Made by a program: the position numbers and the translations under genes
Source of the DNA: Cellulomonas sp.
GTDB lineage: Bacteria > Actinomycetota > Actinomycetes > Actinomycetales > Cellulomonadaceae
Assembly: GCF_015234515.1 (NCBI RefSeq)
Contig: NZ_JADGMY010000002.1
Span: 1-64,000 of the forward strand
Reading direction: 5' to 3'
Length of the DNA: 64,000 bases
Notes under the pieces: generated by a model
Databases searched by the model: none
Seen by the model: only the letters and a program-made list of their open reading frames with translations
What the model was told of the DNA's origin: nothing
In this document: one piece after another, positions 22,191 through 32,559 of the stretch
How positions within the stretch are numbered: the first letter of the stretch is position 1
Layout: every line of letters starts with the position of its first letter

Positions 22191-22203
22191 TGTGAGCGTC
22201 ACA
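22191..22203. promoter_or_regulatory. Short palindrome at the DUF4193 start codon
   Basis: TGTGAGCGTCACA is a perfect inverted repeat with 5-bp arms, 2 nt upstream of the ATG. It resembles a CRP half-site pair but with too short a spacer. It may be an operator or may be chance. Confidence 0.25.
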
Positions 22204-22410
22204 CTCCGTCTTCTGCAGCAGTGTCGTGGTACGCGAGATCAATTCGCTGCACCAGCGATTTGTTCCCCCGCGCGGACGGATTCTGCATCACCGCGGGCGC
22301 GGATGCGAACACGGACGCGTGACCATGTGGTCGAACGTGACCAGCGCCACCCGCGAAACGGACATCTGTGCAGGTCACGCCCCCGACGTCGGCCCCGTCG
22401 GGCGCCTGGT

Positions 22411-23280
22411 TCACCCGCTCTCGCGGCCCGCGCCGTCGGGTGCGTCGGCGGCCTGCTCCTCGAGGATCCGGACCAGCTCGGCGACCCGTTCCGGGGTGCC
22501 CGCGACGGTCATCCCCGACCCGGCCGGCGCGCCGCGCAGACCCGTCACGACACCGCCCGCCTCCGCCACGACGAGCGCCCCGGCCGCCAGGTCCCACGGC
22601 TGCAGCCCACGCTCGTAGTAGAGATCGAGCCGACCCGTGGCGACCTGGCAGAGGTCGATGGCCGCGGCGCCCATGCGCCGGACGTCACGGACCTGCGGCA
22701 GCAGGGCGGCCAGCACGCGCGCCTGCGCGCGACGCCGCTCGGCCACGTAGCCGAACCCGGTGCCGAGCAGGCAGCCGGCGAGCGGCGGGGTCGCGCCGAG
22801 CGTCAGGCGCCGGCCGTCCAGGTGCGCGCCGAGCCCGCGGCCCGCGGTCCACGTCTCCTGCGTGGCGGGCGCGTGCACGCAGGCCGCCAGCACGGTCCAG
22901 GTCGCTGGTGTCGGCTCGCCGACCACGGCGGCCACGCTCACGGCGTACGCGGGCAGCCCGTAGAGGTAGTTGACCGTGCCGTCGATGGGGTCCACCACCC
23001 AGGTCACGCCCGAGGTGCCGGCCCGGTGCCCGCCCTCCTCGCCGAGGACCGCGTCGTCGGGGCGCAGCTCCGCGAGCATGCGCCGCAGGAGCTCTTCGGA
23101 CGCCAGGTCCATCGCCGTCACGACGTCCACCGCGCTCGACTTGGTGGCGGCGACGCCGACGGTCTGCGGCCTGCCGTCGAGGATGAGCCGACCGGCCTCG
23201 CGCGCGATCCGCTCGGCGACGGCGACGAGCTCGGGCACGGGTGGAAGGCCGGCCGGTGCCGGTTCGCGGGGTGAGGTCAC
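22411..23280 (-). CDS. suhB: Inositol monophosphatase family protein (SuhB-like)
   Basis: A 289-residue Mg-dependent, Li-sensitive phosphatase. The metal-site motifs are GEEGG, DPIDGTVN and the C-terminal LQPWDLAAGALVVAEAGG. Likely substrates are inositol-1-phosphate or related sugar phosphates. The GTG at 23280 was chosen because the family N-terminus (about 15 residues before LVAVAERIAREAG) fits and CAGGAT lies 6 nt upstream; longer readings are rejected. The 221-nt gap downstream holds only the DUF4193 leader as far as I can see. Confidence 0.9.
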   Translation of the reverse strand: MTSPREPAPAGLPPVPELVAVAERIAREAGRLILDGRPQTVGVAATKSSAVDVVTAMDLASEELLRRMLAELRPDDAVLGEEGGHRAGTSGVTWVVDPIDGTVNYLYGLPAYAVSVAAVVGEPTPATWTVLAACVHAPATQETWTAGRGLGAHLDGRRLTLGATPPLAGCLLGTGFGYVAERRRAQARVLAALLPQVRDVRRMGAAAIDLCQVATGRLDLYYERGLQPWDLAAGALVVAEAGGVVTGLRGAPAGSGMTVAGTPERVAELVRILEEQAADAPDGAGRESG

Positions 23281-23442
23281 GTCACCATCCTGCCGCAGCG
23301 GGTGCGCCCGACCGCCGGGACCCGACCGCGGCGCGCGCCCGGATCCCGGCGCGCACGGCCTCCGACCACGGCACACCGACGAACGTCCACGCGTTCGGGC
23401 CCGCGAGGTGGCAGGCTCGCCCGTGGAGCCCGAGGAGGTCGC

Positions 23443-24534
23443 ATGGGTGAGCTGGAGCTGGTCGGTCTGCACGAGGACGGGGAGCACCTCGTCGTCGCCG
23501 CGCCCGACGGGCAGCGCTTCCGCCTGCGCATCGACGACCCGCTGCGGGCCGCCGTGCGCCGGGACCGGCCGCAGCTGGAGCAGCTGCGGGCCGAGCAGGC
23601 GAGCGCGCTGAGCCCGCGCGAGATCCAGTCACGGATCCGGGCGGGTGCGACAGCGCAGGAGGTCGCCGACGCCGCGGGGGTGCCCGTCGAGGCGGTCCGC
23701 CGCTACGAGGGTCCCGTCCTGGCCGAACGTGAGTACATCGCCGAGCAGGCGCGTGCCACGCGGGTCGGCCGCGACTCCGGCGCACCGGTGCTCGGCGACC
23801 TGGTGACCGACCGTCTCGCGGCACGCGGGGTGGACGTCGGGTCGCTCGCGTGGGACGCCGCGCGTGAGGGCGCGGGACCGTGGACGGTCCTGGCGAGGTT
23901 CGTCGTCTCGGAGGAGCCGCACCTGGCCCGGTGGACGTACGACCCGGTCCGCCGCGCGGTGGTCGCCGACGAGGACGAGGCCCGCTGGTTGTCCGAGACG
24001 GAGCTCGACGAGCCCGTGTCCCGTCGCCACCTCGCGGCCGTGCAGGACGTCGTGTTCGACCTCGACGCCGTCGACGCCCTCGACGGCGGGCAGGAGCACG
24101 AGCCGACGCACGCGCTGCTGGACGAGCTGCGCACACGTCGCGGCGTCCGCCAGCCGCTCGACCTGGAGGGCGACGACGAGGAGTTCGAGGGCTTCGGACC
24201 GCAGCACGCCTTCGACTTCGCCCCGGGTGCGGCCGCCGACGAGGCGGCCGGGACGGTGGACGAGGCGAGCGCACCTGGCGCCCACCCGGTGGACGCCGAC
24301 CCGGCGAAGGAAGCGGTCGTCCTGACCCCGCCCCGCGGCGAGAGGGCGTCGTCGCCCCGGGCGCAGCGCGGCAGCACGAGCCCGCACCCCGCCGGTCCTG
24401 CGGCGGCTCCGGGGGACGGCGACACCGCTCCCGGGCGTGACGAGCCCCCCGCTGCCGCCGAGCGTCGGCCCCGCCGGACGCGCGCCAAGGTTCCCAGCTG
24501 GGACGAGATCGTCTTCGGCGCCAAGCCCGAGTGA
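23443..24534 (+). CDS. sepH: SepH-type cell division protein (DUF3071)
   Basis: A 363-residue protein with an N-terminal DUF3071 domain (MGELELVGLHEDGEHLVV) containing a helix-turn-helix-like segment (LSPREIQSRIRAGATAQEVADAAGVPVEAVRRYEG, about 55-90). A long acidic and proline-rich disordered tail ends in KVPSWDEIVFGAKPE, the conserved C-terminal box. In Streptomyces, SepH binds FtsZ and promotes filament assembly at the division site. GAGGAGG lies 5 nt before the ATG, which fixes the start. It is convergent with the thymidine kinase gene. Confidence 0.92.
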   Translation: MGELELVGLHEDGEHLVVAAPDGQRFRLRIDDPLRAAVRRDRPQLEQLRAEQASALSPREIQSRIRAGATAQEVADAAGVPVEAVRRYEGPVLAEREYIAEQARATRVGRDSGAPVLGDLVTDRLAARGVDVGSLAWDAAREGAGPWTVLARFVVSEEPHLARWTYDPVRRAVVADEDEARWLSETELDEPVSRRHLAAVQDVVFDLDAVDALDGGQEHEPTHALLDELRTRRGVRQPLDLEGDDEEFEGFGPQHAFDFAPGAAADEAAGTVDEASAPGAHPVDADPAKEAVVLTPPRGERASSPRAQRGSTSPHPAGPAAAPGDGDTAPGRDEPPAAAERRPRRTRAKVPSWDEIVFGAKPE

Positions 24535-24568
24535 CCCGCGGTCGCGGCTCTCGGGTCAGGCGCCGGGC

Positions 24569-25246
24569 TCAGCGGCCGGTGTCCCCGGACGGCACGTCCC
24601 CGTCGTCGAAGAGCAGCGTCTGCGCCGACGGACCCGTCGCACGTGCCACGCGGGCGGTCATCCGGCGCACGTGGTGCCGCCGGCACAGGACCTCGTAGGC
24701 CGCCTCGCCCACGGCCGCGCCGACGTCGCCGACGACCACCTGGTCGCCCTCGACGACCATGATGCCGTCGACCGTGCGCGCGTTGTGGGTCGCACGTGAG
24801 CCGCACCAGCACAGTGCCCGGACCTGGAGCACCTCCACCCGGTCCGCGAGCTCGACGAGCCGCGCGGAGCCGGGGAACAACCGGGCCCGGAAGTCGGTGG
24901 TGATGCCGAACGCGAAGACGTCGGCCGACAGCTCGTCCACCACGCGCGCGAGCTGCTCGACCTGGGCGGCCGTGTAGAACTGCGCCTCGTCGGCGACGAG
25001 GTAGTCGACGGGGCGTCCGCGCGTGCGCCGTGTGACGACCTCCGCCCAGAAGTCCGTCGTGTCGTCGACCTCGTCCGCACGGCGCTGCAGGCCCAGCCGG
25101 GAGGAGATGGTCGCGTTGCCCGCGCGGTCCTGCCGCGTGAACAGCACGCCGTCGCGTCCCCGCGCCGCGTGGTTGTGGTGCATCTGCAGCGCGAGCGTCG
25201 ACTTGCCGCAGTCCATCGTCCCGGAGAAGAACACCAGCTCGGCCAC
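24569..25246 (-). CDS. tdk: Thymidine kinase (type II)
   Basis: A 225-residue TK1-like kinase phosphorylating thymidine for salvage. Walker A is SGTMDCGKST (8-17) and the catalytic Glu is in VADEAQFY. The lasso region and zinc-binding residues follow (LCWCGSRA and CRRH); the first pair is C-x-C rather than the usual C-x2-C. The GTG at 25246 was chosen because GGGAGG lies 9 nt upstream; a longer reading would put that site inside the gene. It follows the phosphodiesterase-like gene after 33 nt, on the same strand. Confidence 0.92.
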   Translation of the reverse strand: MAELVFFSGTMDCGKSTLALQMHHNHAARGRDGVLFTRQDRAGNATISSRLGLQRRADEVDDTTDFWAEVVTRRTRGRPVDYLVADEAQFYTAAQVEQLARVVDELSADVFAFGITTDFRARLFPGSARLVELADRVEVLQVRALCWCGSRATHNARTVDGIMVVEGDQVVVGDVGAAVGEAAYEVLCRRHHVRRMTARVARATGPSAQTLLFDDGDVPSGDTGR

Positions 25247-25279
25247 GACGTCAGTCCTCCCCACGCACCGGTCGGGCGC

Positions 25280-26461
25280 TCACCCGAGCACCAGCAACGG
25301 CACGAGCATCTCGCGGGCCGTCAGCGAGCCGTGCACGCCGCGCAGCGCGATCGACGCCGGCGTCTGCGTGCGCGAGTCCACGACGGTCGCCGCGCCCGTC
25401 ATGGCGACCACGACGTCGCCCACCACCGGACGCACGCGAGGATCGACGGGGCCGAACCAGCCCGCGTCGACGGCGTCGTCGCGGGTCCGCACGACGGCGT
25501 CGTCACCGAGCTCGTCGCGCCAGCGGGCGGCGACCACCTCGGGGTCGGCGCCGCGCTCGACGTGGAGGTGCAGTGCACGCGGCTCTCCCCCGGTGGTGCC
25601 GACCTGCGCCCCCAGGACGGGGTCGGTCCCGACGTCACGGCGCCGGGCCGGGTCGACGTCGACCATCCCGTGGTCCGCCGTGACCACGAGCAGCGTGTCA
25701 CGCGGCAGCGAGCGCGCGAGGCGCCCCAGCTCGAAGTCGAGCTCCGCGAGCGCCTCGCCCCACTGCCAGGAGCCCCAGCCGTGGTGGTGCCCCGTCTTGT
25801 CGACGTCGTGCCAGTACAGGTACGTCAGACCGGGCTCGCGCAGAGCCCGCACCACTGCGTCGACACGGGCACCGAGGGACTCCGCAGGTGCGTAGGCGGC
25901 GCCCCGCAGCGCGGCCCCCGTCAGGCCGGAGCCGTGGAACCGCGCCGGTCCCACGCTGGTCACCCGGACCCCGTCCGCGACCAGGCGCTCGAAGACGGTG
26001 GGGTGCGGCTGCCACTGCTCGGGGGGCGGCATCTCGGTCCACGACACGAGGTTGCCGAGCTGCCCCGTCTCCGGGACCCGCACGGTGTACCCGAGCATGC
26101 CGGTCTCGCCCGGGCCACGTCCGGTCCCGAACGCGGCGACGGCCGTCGCCGTCGTCGAGGGAAAGGTGCTGAGCAGCGACCGTGACGACGCGAGCAGCGA
26201 CCGGAGGAACGGAGCGTGCCCGCCGCGCTCGGCGAGGTTGAGGTGGCCGAGCCCGTCGACGAGGACCACGCACGCCCGGCTCGCGGTCGGCAGGCCGAGG
26301 AGCGACCGCGCGTCCGCTCCCCCGTCCAGGTCCGTGCCCAGCGACGCCGCGACGGCGGGCAGGACGTGCGCGAGCGACGGCGCACCGGCCCGGGGCGTCA
26401 CCAGGTCGTCGGGATGCGGCTCGGAGGACGCCGCCGGGCCCGCGGTCGTGGGCGTGCTCAC
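25280..26461 (-). CDS. Alkaline phosphatase superfamily / nucleotide pyrophosphatase-like protein
   Basis: A 393-residue metal-dependent hydrolase of the alkaline-phosphatase superfamily. The first metal site is VVLVDGLG (about 68), the Thr nucleophile is in STFPSTTATA, and the later metal ligands are in HDVDKTGHHHG and VTADHGM. This matches the type I phosphodiesterase/nucleotide pyrophosphatase group. There is no signal peptide, so it appears cytosolic; substrate unknown. It begins at a GTGA overlap with the DUF5998 stop, so the two are translationally coupled. Confidence 0.85.
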   Translation of the reverse strand: MSTPTTAGPAASSEPHPDDLVTPRAGAPSLAHVLPAVAASLGTDLDGGADARSLLGLPTASRACVVLVDGLGHLNLAERGGHAPFLRSLLASSRSLLSTFPSTTATAVAAFGTGRGPGETGMLGYTVRVPETGQLGNLVSWTEMPPPEQWQPHPTVFERLVADGVRVTSVGPARFHGSGLTGAALRGAAYAPAESLGARVDAVVRALREPGLTYLYWHDVDKTGHHHGWGSWQWGEALAELDFELGRLARSLPRDTLLVVTADHGMVDVDPARRRDVGTDPVLGAQVGTTGGEPRALHLHVERGADPEVVAARWRDELGDDAVVRTRDDAVDAGWFGPVDPRVRPVVGDVVVAMTGAATVVDSRTQTPASIALRGVHGSLTAREMLVPLLVLG

Positions 26462-27030
26462 CGCTGCGACGTCGCCGCCGACAGGGTGCGACCGAACCGG
26501 ACCGCCGCCAGCACGGCCTCGCGACCCTCGGCCGCCGCGCTGACGCGGACCACCACGTCGTCCGGCGTGATCGACCCGGACATGCCGTGGTCGGCGTCGC
26601 ACTGCGGGTCGCCGCACGTCGCGGGCTCGAGGTCCACGCGCGAGACGGCGCCCCAGCCGATCGCGAGCGTCAGCTCCGACGCGCCGTCACCGGCGCGGTG
26701 GTCCTGCGGGTCGTTCACGACGTGGGTGAACGCGACCGAGCGGAGCTCGCGGAGCGGCACGGCCTCGGTCGTCGCCTGGGCACTGGCCGACGGGTGCTCG
26801 GAGTCGGCCGGGTGGTCGTCGACGTGGGCGACGACCAGGCGGGTCGCGGTCAGCGCGAGGACGGTGACGTGACGACGGACCTCGGCCCCGTCGAACGTCG
26901 TCTCGGGGTGGACCAGGTGGGCGACCGCGTCCTCGCCGGCCAAGGCGACCTCGAGGACCTCGCCCACGAGGTCCGGGTAGTAGCCGGCACGGCGCAGGTC
27001 GTCACGCAGCGGGGTGGAGAGGGCAGGCAC
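26458..27030 (-). CDS. DUF5998 family protein
   Basis: A 190-residue soluble protein recognised as DUF5998 by its opening (PLRDDLRRAGYYPDLV) and the CGDPQCDADHG segment near 140, whose two Cys and His may bind metal. It has no known function and is usually found beside the phosphodiesterase-like gene, as here. The GTG start has no ribosome site; GAAGAT lies 6 nt upstream, a partial -10 match. First gene of the DUF5998-phosphodiesterase-tdk unit. Confidence 0.8.
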   Translation of the reverse strand: MPALSTPLRDDLRRAGYYPDLVGEVLEVALAGEDAVAHLVHPETTFDGAEVRRHVTVLALTATRLVVAHVDDHPADSEHPSASAQATTEAVPLRELRSVAFTHVVNDPQDHRAGDGASELTLAIGWGAVSRVDLEPATCGDPQCDADHGMSGSITPDDVVVRVSAAAEGREAVLAAVRFGRTLSAATSQR

Positions 27031-27108
27031 CCGACCATCTTCCCATCCCGTCGGCGGGGCGTGGTGCGTCTCGGCGGGAGGCGCGCCGCGCGCACGGCAG
27101 CGACGGTG

Positions 27109-29892
27109 TCACGGCCGAGCGAGCCGACGCGCCGCATCGGCCCGGTCCGCCGGCGCGACGGACGCGTACGCCCCCAGGACGGCCAGCCCGTGAGGTGACA
27201 CCACGACGGGGTTCAGCTCGAGGGACCGCACGTCGGGCAGCGCGTCGGCCAGCACGGACACCCGTGCCACCAGGTCCTCGAGCGCCGCCACGTCGAGCGC
27301 GGGCAGGCCCCGGTACCCGAAGAGCCGGGGCGCCGCTCGCGGCGTGCGCACGAGCTCGGCGACGTCGACGTCGGTGAGGGGTGGCACGCCGTACGCGACG
27401 TCGCCGAGGAGGTCGGAGGCGTCGCCTGCGAGCCCCAGGCTGATGACGGGCCCGAACAACGGGTCCTCGGAGGACCGCACGACGCACGCGACGCCGTGCG
27501 GCGCCATCGCCTGGACCTCGAGCGGCGGCACCCCCGGCCCGGGGTCGTGCTCGCCCGCGAGCGCCAGGATCCCCTCGACGTCGGCCCGCAGCTCCGTCTC
27601 GTCCGCGACGTCGAGCCGCACGCCGCCGAGGTCCGCGCGGTGCCGCAGCGCGGGCACGGTGGTCTTGACGGCCACGGGCCAGCCCAGCCGGTCGGCCGCG
27701 CCGACCGCCTCGTCGGCGTCGTGGACGCGCACCGACGGCCACAGGTGGATGCCCGCGGCCGCCAGCAGCTCGGCGGTCTGCGCAGGGTCGAGCGTCAACG
27801 GCGCCCCGTCGGTCGCCCCCGACGCGCTCAGGAGGCCGGCCACGAGACGCCCTGCGGCGCGGGTGTCGACACCGTCGGGGTGCACCGGCACGCCGCGCCC
27901 ACCGGCACGCCACGCGGCGTAGCGCGCGGCGTGCCCGAGCGCGAGCGCGGCGTCCTCGGGCGCCGCGTAGGCGGGCACGGTCCGGTCGCGTCCGTCGTCG
28001 TCCGCGGCCGTGAGCTCGGCGGTCACGCCGTGCAGGTCGTCCACGCAGGCCACGGTGGTGCGGCCCGTCCGGGCGGCGGCGCGCGCGACCTCGCTGCGCA
28101 GCACCGGGTCCTGGCCACCGAGCGTGGGGATGCGCACGACCACGACGACGTCGACGTCGGGCTCCGTGTAGACCCGCTCCACCGCGGCCCGCACCTGCGC
28201 GGCGTCGGCGTCCTCGCTCAGCAGCTCGACGCACCCGGTGACGACCAGGCCGGCGGCGGCCGCCGCCTCGGCGACGAGCGCGGCGCCGCCCGCGGAGCTG
28301 GCGATGACCGCGGTGCGCCGGCCTGCCGGCAGGGCCTGGTGCGCGAGCAGCTGCACCACGTCGAGCATCTGGTGCACGTTCTCCACCCGGATGGCGCCGG
28401 ACTGCCGCAGCACCTCCTCCAGGGTCCGGCGCGGCGCGCGCGTCGGCCGGACCGCGTGCCCCGGAGGCACGACGTGCCCCGACCGGCCGGCGGTGAGGAC
28501 CACGAGCGGCTTGTGCGCCGAGAGCCTGCGCGCGACCCGGGAGAACTTGCGCGGGTTGCCGATGGACTCCAGGTACAGCGCCACGACGTCGGTGTCCTCG
28601 TCCTCCCCCCAGAACTGCATGAGGTCGTTGCCGGACACGTCCGCGCGGTGCCCTGCCGAGACGAGCTGCGCCAGCCCGAGCCCGCGGCGCTCGACGGCGG
28701 CGAGCAGCGTGACCGCGAGCGGTGCCGACTGGCAGAACAGCCCGACCCGGCCGGGGCGTGGCGGGCGCGCCGCGAGCGAGGCGTCGAGCGTCGTGCCGTC
28801 GTGCGTCGCGAGCAGACCGAACGACGAGGGCCCGACGACCCGCATGCCGGCACCGTGCGCGATGCCCACGAGCAGCCGCTGCCGTGCGAGCCCCTCGGGC
28901 CCCGACTCCGCGAACCCGCCGGAGACGAGCACCAGACCACGCACACCCAGGTCACCGAGCCGTCGCGCGGCGTCCAGCACGAGCGCCGCGGGCAGCGCGA
29001 CCACCGCGAGCTCGACCGGCCCGGGGACGTCGTCGATGCGCGCGTGGTGGGAGACGCCGTTCGCGTCGAGCCCGGCGTCACCGACGCCCACCGCGTGCAC
29101 CGTGACCCGGCCCGTCCGCGCCTCGGGCACGAGGCCCTCGACGACCCGCGCGGCCTGGCGTGCCGCGAGCGCGCCGTCCGGTCCCGGGTCCGGCCCGGGA
29201 CCGACGACCACGACGGACCGTGCCGTGAGCAGCGCGCGCATGGAGCGCGCCTCGGCGCGGTGCTCCCGGTCCGCCGCGACGGCGAGCGACCGGTCCGTGG
29301 GGTCGATGTCGAAGCGGACCTGCACGACCCCGTCCTCGGTGCGCTGGCGGACCTCGTAGCCGGCCTCCTTGAAGACCGCGAGCATGCGCCCGTTCTGCGG
29401 CAGCACCTCGGCGACGAACCGCCGCACCCCGCGCTCGCGCGCCGCCGCCGCCAGGTGCTCCAGCAGCACCGAGGCCAGGCCCTTGCCCTGGTGGGCGTCG
29501 GAGATGTTGAACGCGACCTCGGCGGTCTCGGGCTCGACCAGGTCGTAGCGCGCGACGCCGATGATGCGCTCGTGCGCGTCGGTCCCCGGCGAGCCGCTCA
29601 CGGCGACGAGCGCGACCCGGGTCAGGTGGTCGACGGTGACGAGCCGCTCGAGGTCGCGGTCGGGCAGTCGCTCGAGGGAGGCGAAGAACCGCAGGTACGT
29701 CGACCGCTCGGACTGCGCGACGTGGAAGGCCTGCAGCGCGGCGGCGTCGTCGGGGCGGATCGGCCGCAGGCGCGTGGTCGAGCCGTCCGTCAGCACGACG
29801 TCCGCCTCCCAGCCCGCCGGGTAAGGTGCGGCGGCGAGCCCCGGCGCTGCTGCCGGGCCGGGGTGCCCGTCTCCGGGGACGACGTGGGCCAT
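27109..29892 (-). CDS. GNAT acetyltransferase fused to acyl-CoA synthetase-like (NDP-forming) domains, Pat type
   Basis: A 927-residue fusion. An N-terminal GNAT domain (about 30-195; acetyl-CoA loop in [16 protein letters not shown]) is followed by a CoA-binding Rossmann domain, succinyl-CoA-ligase-like domains (to about 690) and a C-terminal ATP-grasp domain. GNAT-first architecture matches the Streptomyces PatA type of protein lysine acetyltransferases, which inactivate acyl-CoA synthetases. The ligase part lacks an obvious phospho-His segment that I could verify, so it is likely regulatory. TAGCCT ends 6 nt before the ATG (leaderless). It is divergent from parC. Confidence 0.85.
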   Translation of the reverse strand: MAHVVPGDGHPGPAAAPGLAAAPYPAGWEADVVLTDGSTTRLRPIRPDDAAALQAFHVAQSERSTYLRFFASLERLPDRDLERLVTVDHLTRVALVAVSGSPGTDAHERIIGVARYDLVEPETAEVAFNISDAHQGKGLASVLLEHLAAAARERGVRRFVAEVLPQNGRMLAVFKEAGYEVRQRTEDGVVQVRFDIDPTDRSLAVAADREHRAEARSMRALLTARSVVVVGPGPDPGPDGALAARQAARVVEGLVPEARTGRVTVHAVGVGDAGLDANGVSHHARIDDVPGPVELAVVALPAALVLDAARRLGDLGVRGLVLVSGGFAESGPEGLARQRLLVGIAHGAGMRVVGPSSFGLLATHDGTTLDASLAARPPRPGRVGLFCQSAPLAVTLLAAVERRGLGLAQLVSAGHRADVSGNDLMQFWGEDEDTDVVALYLESIGNPRKFSRVARRLSAHKPLVVLTAGRSGHVVPPGHAVRPTRAPRRTLEEVLRQSGAIRVENVHQMLDVVQLLAHQALPAGRRTAVIASSAGGAALVAEAAAAAGLVVTGCVELLSEDADAAQVRAAVERVYTEPDVDVVVVVRIPTLGGQDPVLRSEVARAAARTGRTTVACVDDLHGVTAELTAADDDGRDRTVPAYAAPEDAALALGHAARYAAWRAGGRGVPVHPDGVDTRAAGRLVAGLLSASGATDGAPLTLDPAQTAELLAAAGIHLWPSVRVHDADEAVGAADRLGWPVAVKTTVPALRHRADLGGVRLDVADETELRADVEGILALAGEHDPGPGVPPLEVQAMAPHGVACVVRSSEDPLFGPVISLGLAGDASDLLGDVAYGVPPLTDVDVAELVRTPRAAPRLFGYRGLPALDVAALEDLVARVSVLADALPDVRSLELNPVVVSPHGLAVLGAYASVAPADRADAARRLARP

Positions 29893-29898
29893 GCCGCC

Positions 29899-29904
29899 AG
29901 GCTA
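29899..29904 (-). promoter_or_regulatory. -10 box of the Pat gene (TAGCCT), leaderless
   Basis: TAGCCT on the minus strand ends 6 nt before the ATG at 29892. The same hexamer and gap occur at serB. Confidence 0.55.
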
Positions 29905-30036
29905 GCGGCGCGGCTGCACCGTGGAGGCCGGCCGGGCGGCGAGAATGGTCGATGCGCGGTCGCGGTCACGCCGCCCCGCGCACGACCCCGAGACCCGTCA
30001 CCGAGACTTCGCAGCACCCGAGGAGCACACCAGCCC

Positions 30037-32514
30037 ATGGCGCGTCGCCCCGCCAGCCCCGACCTGCCGCCCGAGGACCTCGTCGAGCGGATCATCGACG
30101 TCGACGTCACGACGGAGATGGAGGGCTCGTTCCTCGAGTACGCGTACTCGGTCATCTACTCGCGCGCCCTGCCCGACGCCCGCGACGGTCTCAAGCCCGT
30201 GCAGCGGCGGATCATCTACCAGATGGCCGACATGGGCCTGCGTCCGGAGCGGCCCTACGTGAAGTCGGCGCGCGTCGTCGGCGAGGTCATGGGCAAGCTC
30301 CACCCGCACGGCGACTCGGCGATCTACGACGCGATGGTGCGCCTGGCGCAGCCGTTCTCCCTGCGGCTGCCGCTCGTCGACGGCCACGGCAACTTCGGCT
30401 CCCTGGACGACGGGCCTGCGGCGTCCCGGTACACCGAGGCCCGGATGGCACCCGCGGCGGTGGCGATGACGCACGGCCTCGACGAGGACGTCGTGGACTT
30501 CGTCCCGAACTACGACAACAAGCTCAAGCAGCCGGGCGTGCTGCCCGCGGCCATCCCGAACCTGCTGGTCAACGGCGCGACGGGCATCGCGGTCGGCATG
30601 GCGACGAACATGGTGCCGCACAACCTCGTGGAGGTCGTGGCGGCGGCGCGGCACCTCGTGAAGCACCCGGACGCGACGCTCGAGGACCTCATGCGGTTCG
30701 TCCCCGGCCCCGACCTTCCGACGGGCGGCAAGATCGTCGGTCTCGACGGCGTGCGCGACGCGTACCGCACGGGGCGCGGCGCGTTCCGCACGCGGGCGAC
30801 CGCACGGATCGAGAACGTCACCCCGAAGCGCAAGGGCATCGTCATCACCGAGCTGCCGTACACGGTCGGCCCGGAGAAGGTCATCGAGAAGATCAAGGAG
30901 GGCGTGCAGTCCAAGAAGCTCTCCGGCATCGCCGACGCGGTCGACCTCACCGACCGCGCGCACGGGCTGCGGCTGGTCATCGAGGTCAAGACGGGGTTCC
31001 ACCCCGAGGCGGTCCTCGAGCAGCTCTACCGGCACACGCCGCTGGAGGACTCGTTCTCCATCAACAACGTCGCGCTCGTCGACGGCCAGCCCCGCACGCT
31101 CGGTCTGGTCGAGCTGCTGCGGGTCTGGGTCGAGCACCGCCTCGAGGTGGTGCGCCGGCGCACGTCGTACCGCCTGAGGAAGCGCCAGGAGCGGCTGCAC
31201 CTCGTCGAGGGCCTGCTCATCGCGATCCTCGACATCGACGAGGTCATCCAGGTCATCCGGGCGTCCGACGACGCCGACGCGGCGCGCACGCGGCTCCGTA
31301 CGGTGTTCGACCTGTCCGAGCTGCAGGCCGAGTACATCCTGGAGCTGCGGCTGCGTCGTCTGACGCGGTTCTCGCGCATCGAGCTCGAGCGCGAGCGCGA
31401 CGAGCTGATCGAGGAGATCGCCCGGCTGCAGGCGATCCTCGCCGACGACGCGCTGCTCCGCGGTGTGACGTCCGACGAGATGGCCGAGGTGGCGGCGACG
31501 TACGGGACGCCGCGACGCACCGTGCTGCTCGAGCACGCGGGTGGCACCAGCCTCGGGGGGGCCGCCGGCGCGCCGACGTCGGCGAAGGGCGGCGCACCCC
31601 TGGAGATCCCCGACACGCCGTGCTGGGCGCTGCTGTCGGCCACGGGCCTGGTGGCGCGCACCGGGGAGGACGTGGCGCCCGTGCGCGGCGACGGCGCGAC
31701 GCGCAGCCGGCACGACGTGGTCGCCTCGGCGGTCGCCACCACCGCGCGTGCCGACATCGGTGCGCTGACGTCGAGCGGCCGGGTCGTGCGACTGTCGGTC
31801 CTCGAGCTGCCGGCGCTGCCGCCGACCGACGGACCGCCGTCGCTGTCGGGCGGCCTGCCGGTCGGCGAGGCCGTGACGCTCGAGAAGGACGAGCGCGTCG
31901 TCGCCCTCGTGCCGCTGGTCGACGACGCTCCCCCGCTGGCGCTCGCGACCGCTCAGGGCGTCGTCAAGCGCGTCGCGCCGGGGGACGTGCCGAACAACCG
32001 CGACTCGTGGGAGGCGATCAGCCTCAAGGACGGCGACTCGGTCGTGGGCGCCGCCCTCGCGGCCGACGACGACGAGCTGGTCCTGGTGTCCTCCGACGCC
32101 TCGTTGCTGCACTTCCCGGGCTCGCAGGTGCGCCCGCAGGGTCGGGCCGCGGGCGGCATGACCGGCATCAAGCTGGCCGCCGGCGCGCGGGTGGTGGCCT
32201 TCGGGGTCGTGCGGCCCGACGAGGACGCCGTCGTCGTCACCGTCTCCGGCTCGTCGTCCGCGCTGCCGGGCACGCAGACCGGTGCCGCCAAGGTCACGCC
32301 GTTCGCCGCGTACCCCGGCAAGGGACGCGCGACGGGCGGGGTGCGCTCGCACCGGTTCCTCAAGGGCGAGGACGCACTGATCCTCGCCCACGTGGGTCCG
32401 GCGCCCGCACGGGCCACCGGGTCCGGCGGTCAGCCGGTCGACCTGCCACCGGTGGACGAACGACGCGACGGCTCCGGCGCACCGCTCACGGCACCGGTCC
32501 ACGCGATCGGCTGA
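30037..32514 (+). CDS. parC: DNA topoisomerase IV subunit A
   Basis: An 825-residue type IIA topoisomerase breakage-reunion subunit. The active-site Tyr is Y132 in [10 protein letters not shown]. The quinolone-determining region reads [12 protein letters not shown], with the wild-type Ser (S94) and Asp (D98). The C-terminal beta-pinwheel lacks a clear GyrA box, favouring ParC over GyrA. GAGGAG precedes the ATG by 11 nt; the very long in-frame extension back to 27.5 kb is non-coding opposite strand to the Pat gene. ParE is not in the window. A chromosome-decatenation role is inferred from the family. Confidence 0.93.
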   Translation: MARRPASPDLPPEDLVERIIDVDVTTEMEGSFLEYAYSVIYSRALPDARDGLKPVQRRIIYQMADMGLRPERPYVKSARVVGEVMGKLHPHGDSAIYDAMVRLAQPFSLRLPLVDGHGNFGSLDDGPAASRYTEARMAPAAVAMTHGLDEDVVDFVPNYDNKLKQPGVLPAAIPNLLVNGATGIAVGMATNMVPHNLVEVVAAARHLVKHPDATLEDLMRFVPGPDLPTGGKIVGLDGVRDAYRTGRGAFRTRATARIENVTPKRKGIVITELPYTVGPEKVIEKIKEGVQSKKLSGIADAVDLTDRAHGLRLVIEVKTGFHPEAVLEQLYRHTPLEDSFSINNVALVDGQPRTLGLVELLRVWVEHRLEVVRRRTSYRLRKRQERLHLVEGLLIAILDIDEVIQVIRASDDADAARTRLRTVFDLSELQAEYILELRLRRLTRFSRIELERERDELIEEIARLQAILADDALLRGVTSDEMAEVAATYGTPRRTVLLEHAGGTSLGGAAGAPTSAKGGAPLEIPDTPCWALLSATGLVARTGEDVAPVRGDGATRSRHDVVASAVATTARADIGALTSSGRVVRLSVLELPALPPTDGPPSLSGGLPVGEAVTLEKDERVVALVPLVDDAPPLALATAQGVVKRVAPGDVPNNRDSWEAISLKDGDSVVGAALAADDDELVLVSSDASLLHFPGSQVRPQGRAAGGMTGIKLAAGARVVAFGVVRPDEDAVVVTVSGSSSALPGTQTGAAKVTPFAAYPGKGRATGGVRSHRFLKGEDALILAHVGPAPARATGSGGQPVDLPPVDERRDGSGAPLTAPVHAIG

Positions 32515-32547
32515 CACGCGCGGTCCCGGGCCGGCCGCCCCAGCGCC

Positions 32548-32553
32548 TACCGT
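32548..32553 (+). promoter_or_regulatory. -10 box (TACCGT) of the 252-residue hypothetical gene, leaderless
   Basis: TACCGT ends 6 nt before the GTG at 32560, the same box and gap as at the zinc-peptidase gene. Confidence 0.55.
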
Positions 32554-32559
32554 GGTGCC

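Noticed and set aside
27496..30036. N-terminal extension of parC back to 27.5 kb
   Set aside because: It lies opposite the Pat gene with biased composition; the ATG at 30037 with GAGGAG gives the normal ParC N-terminus.
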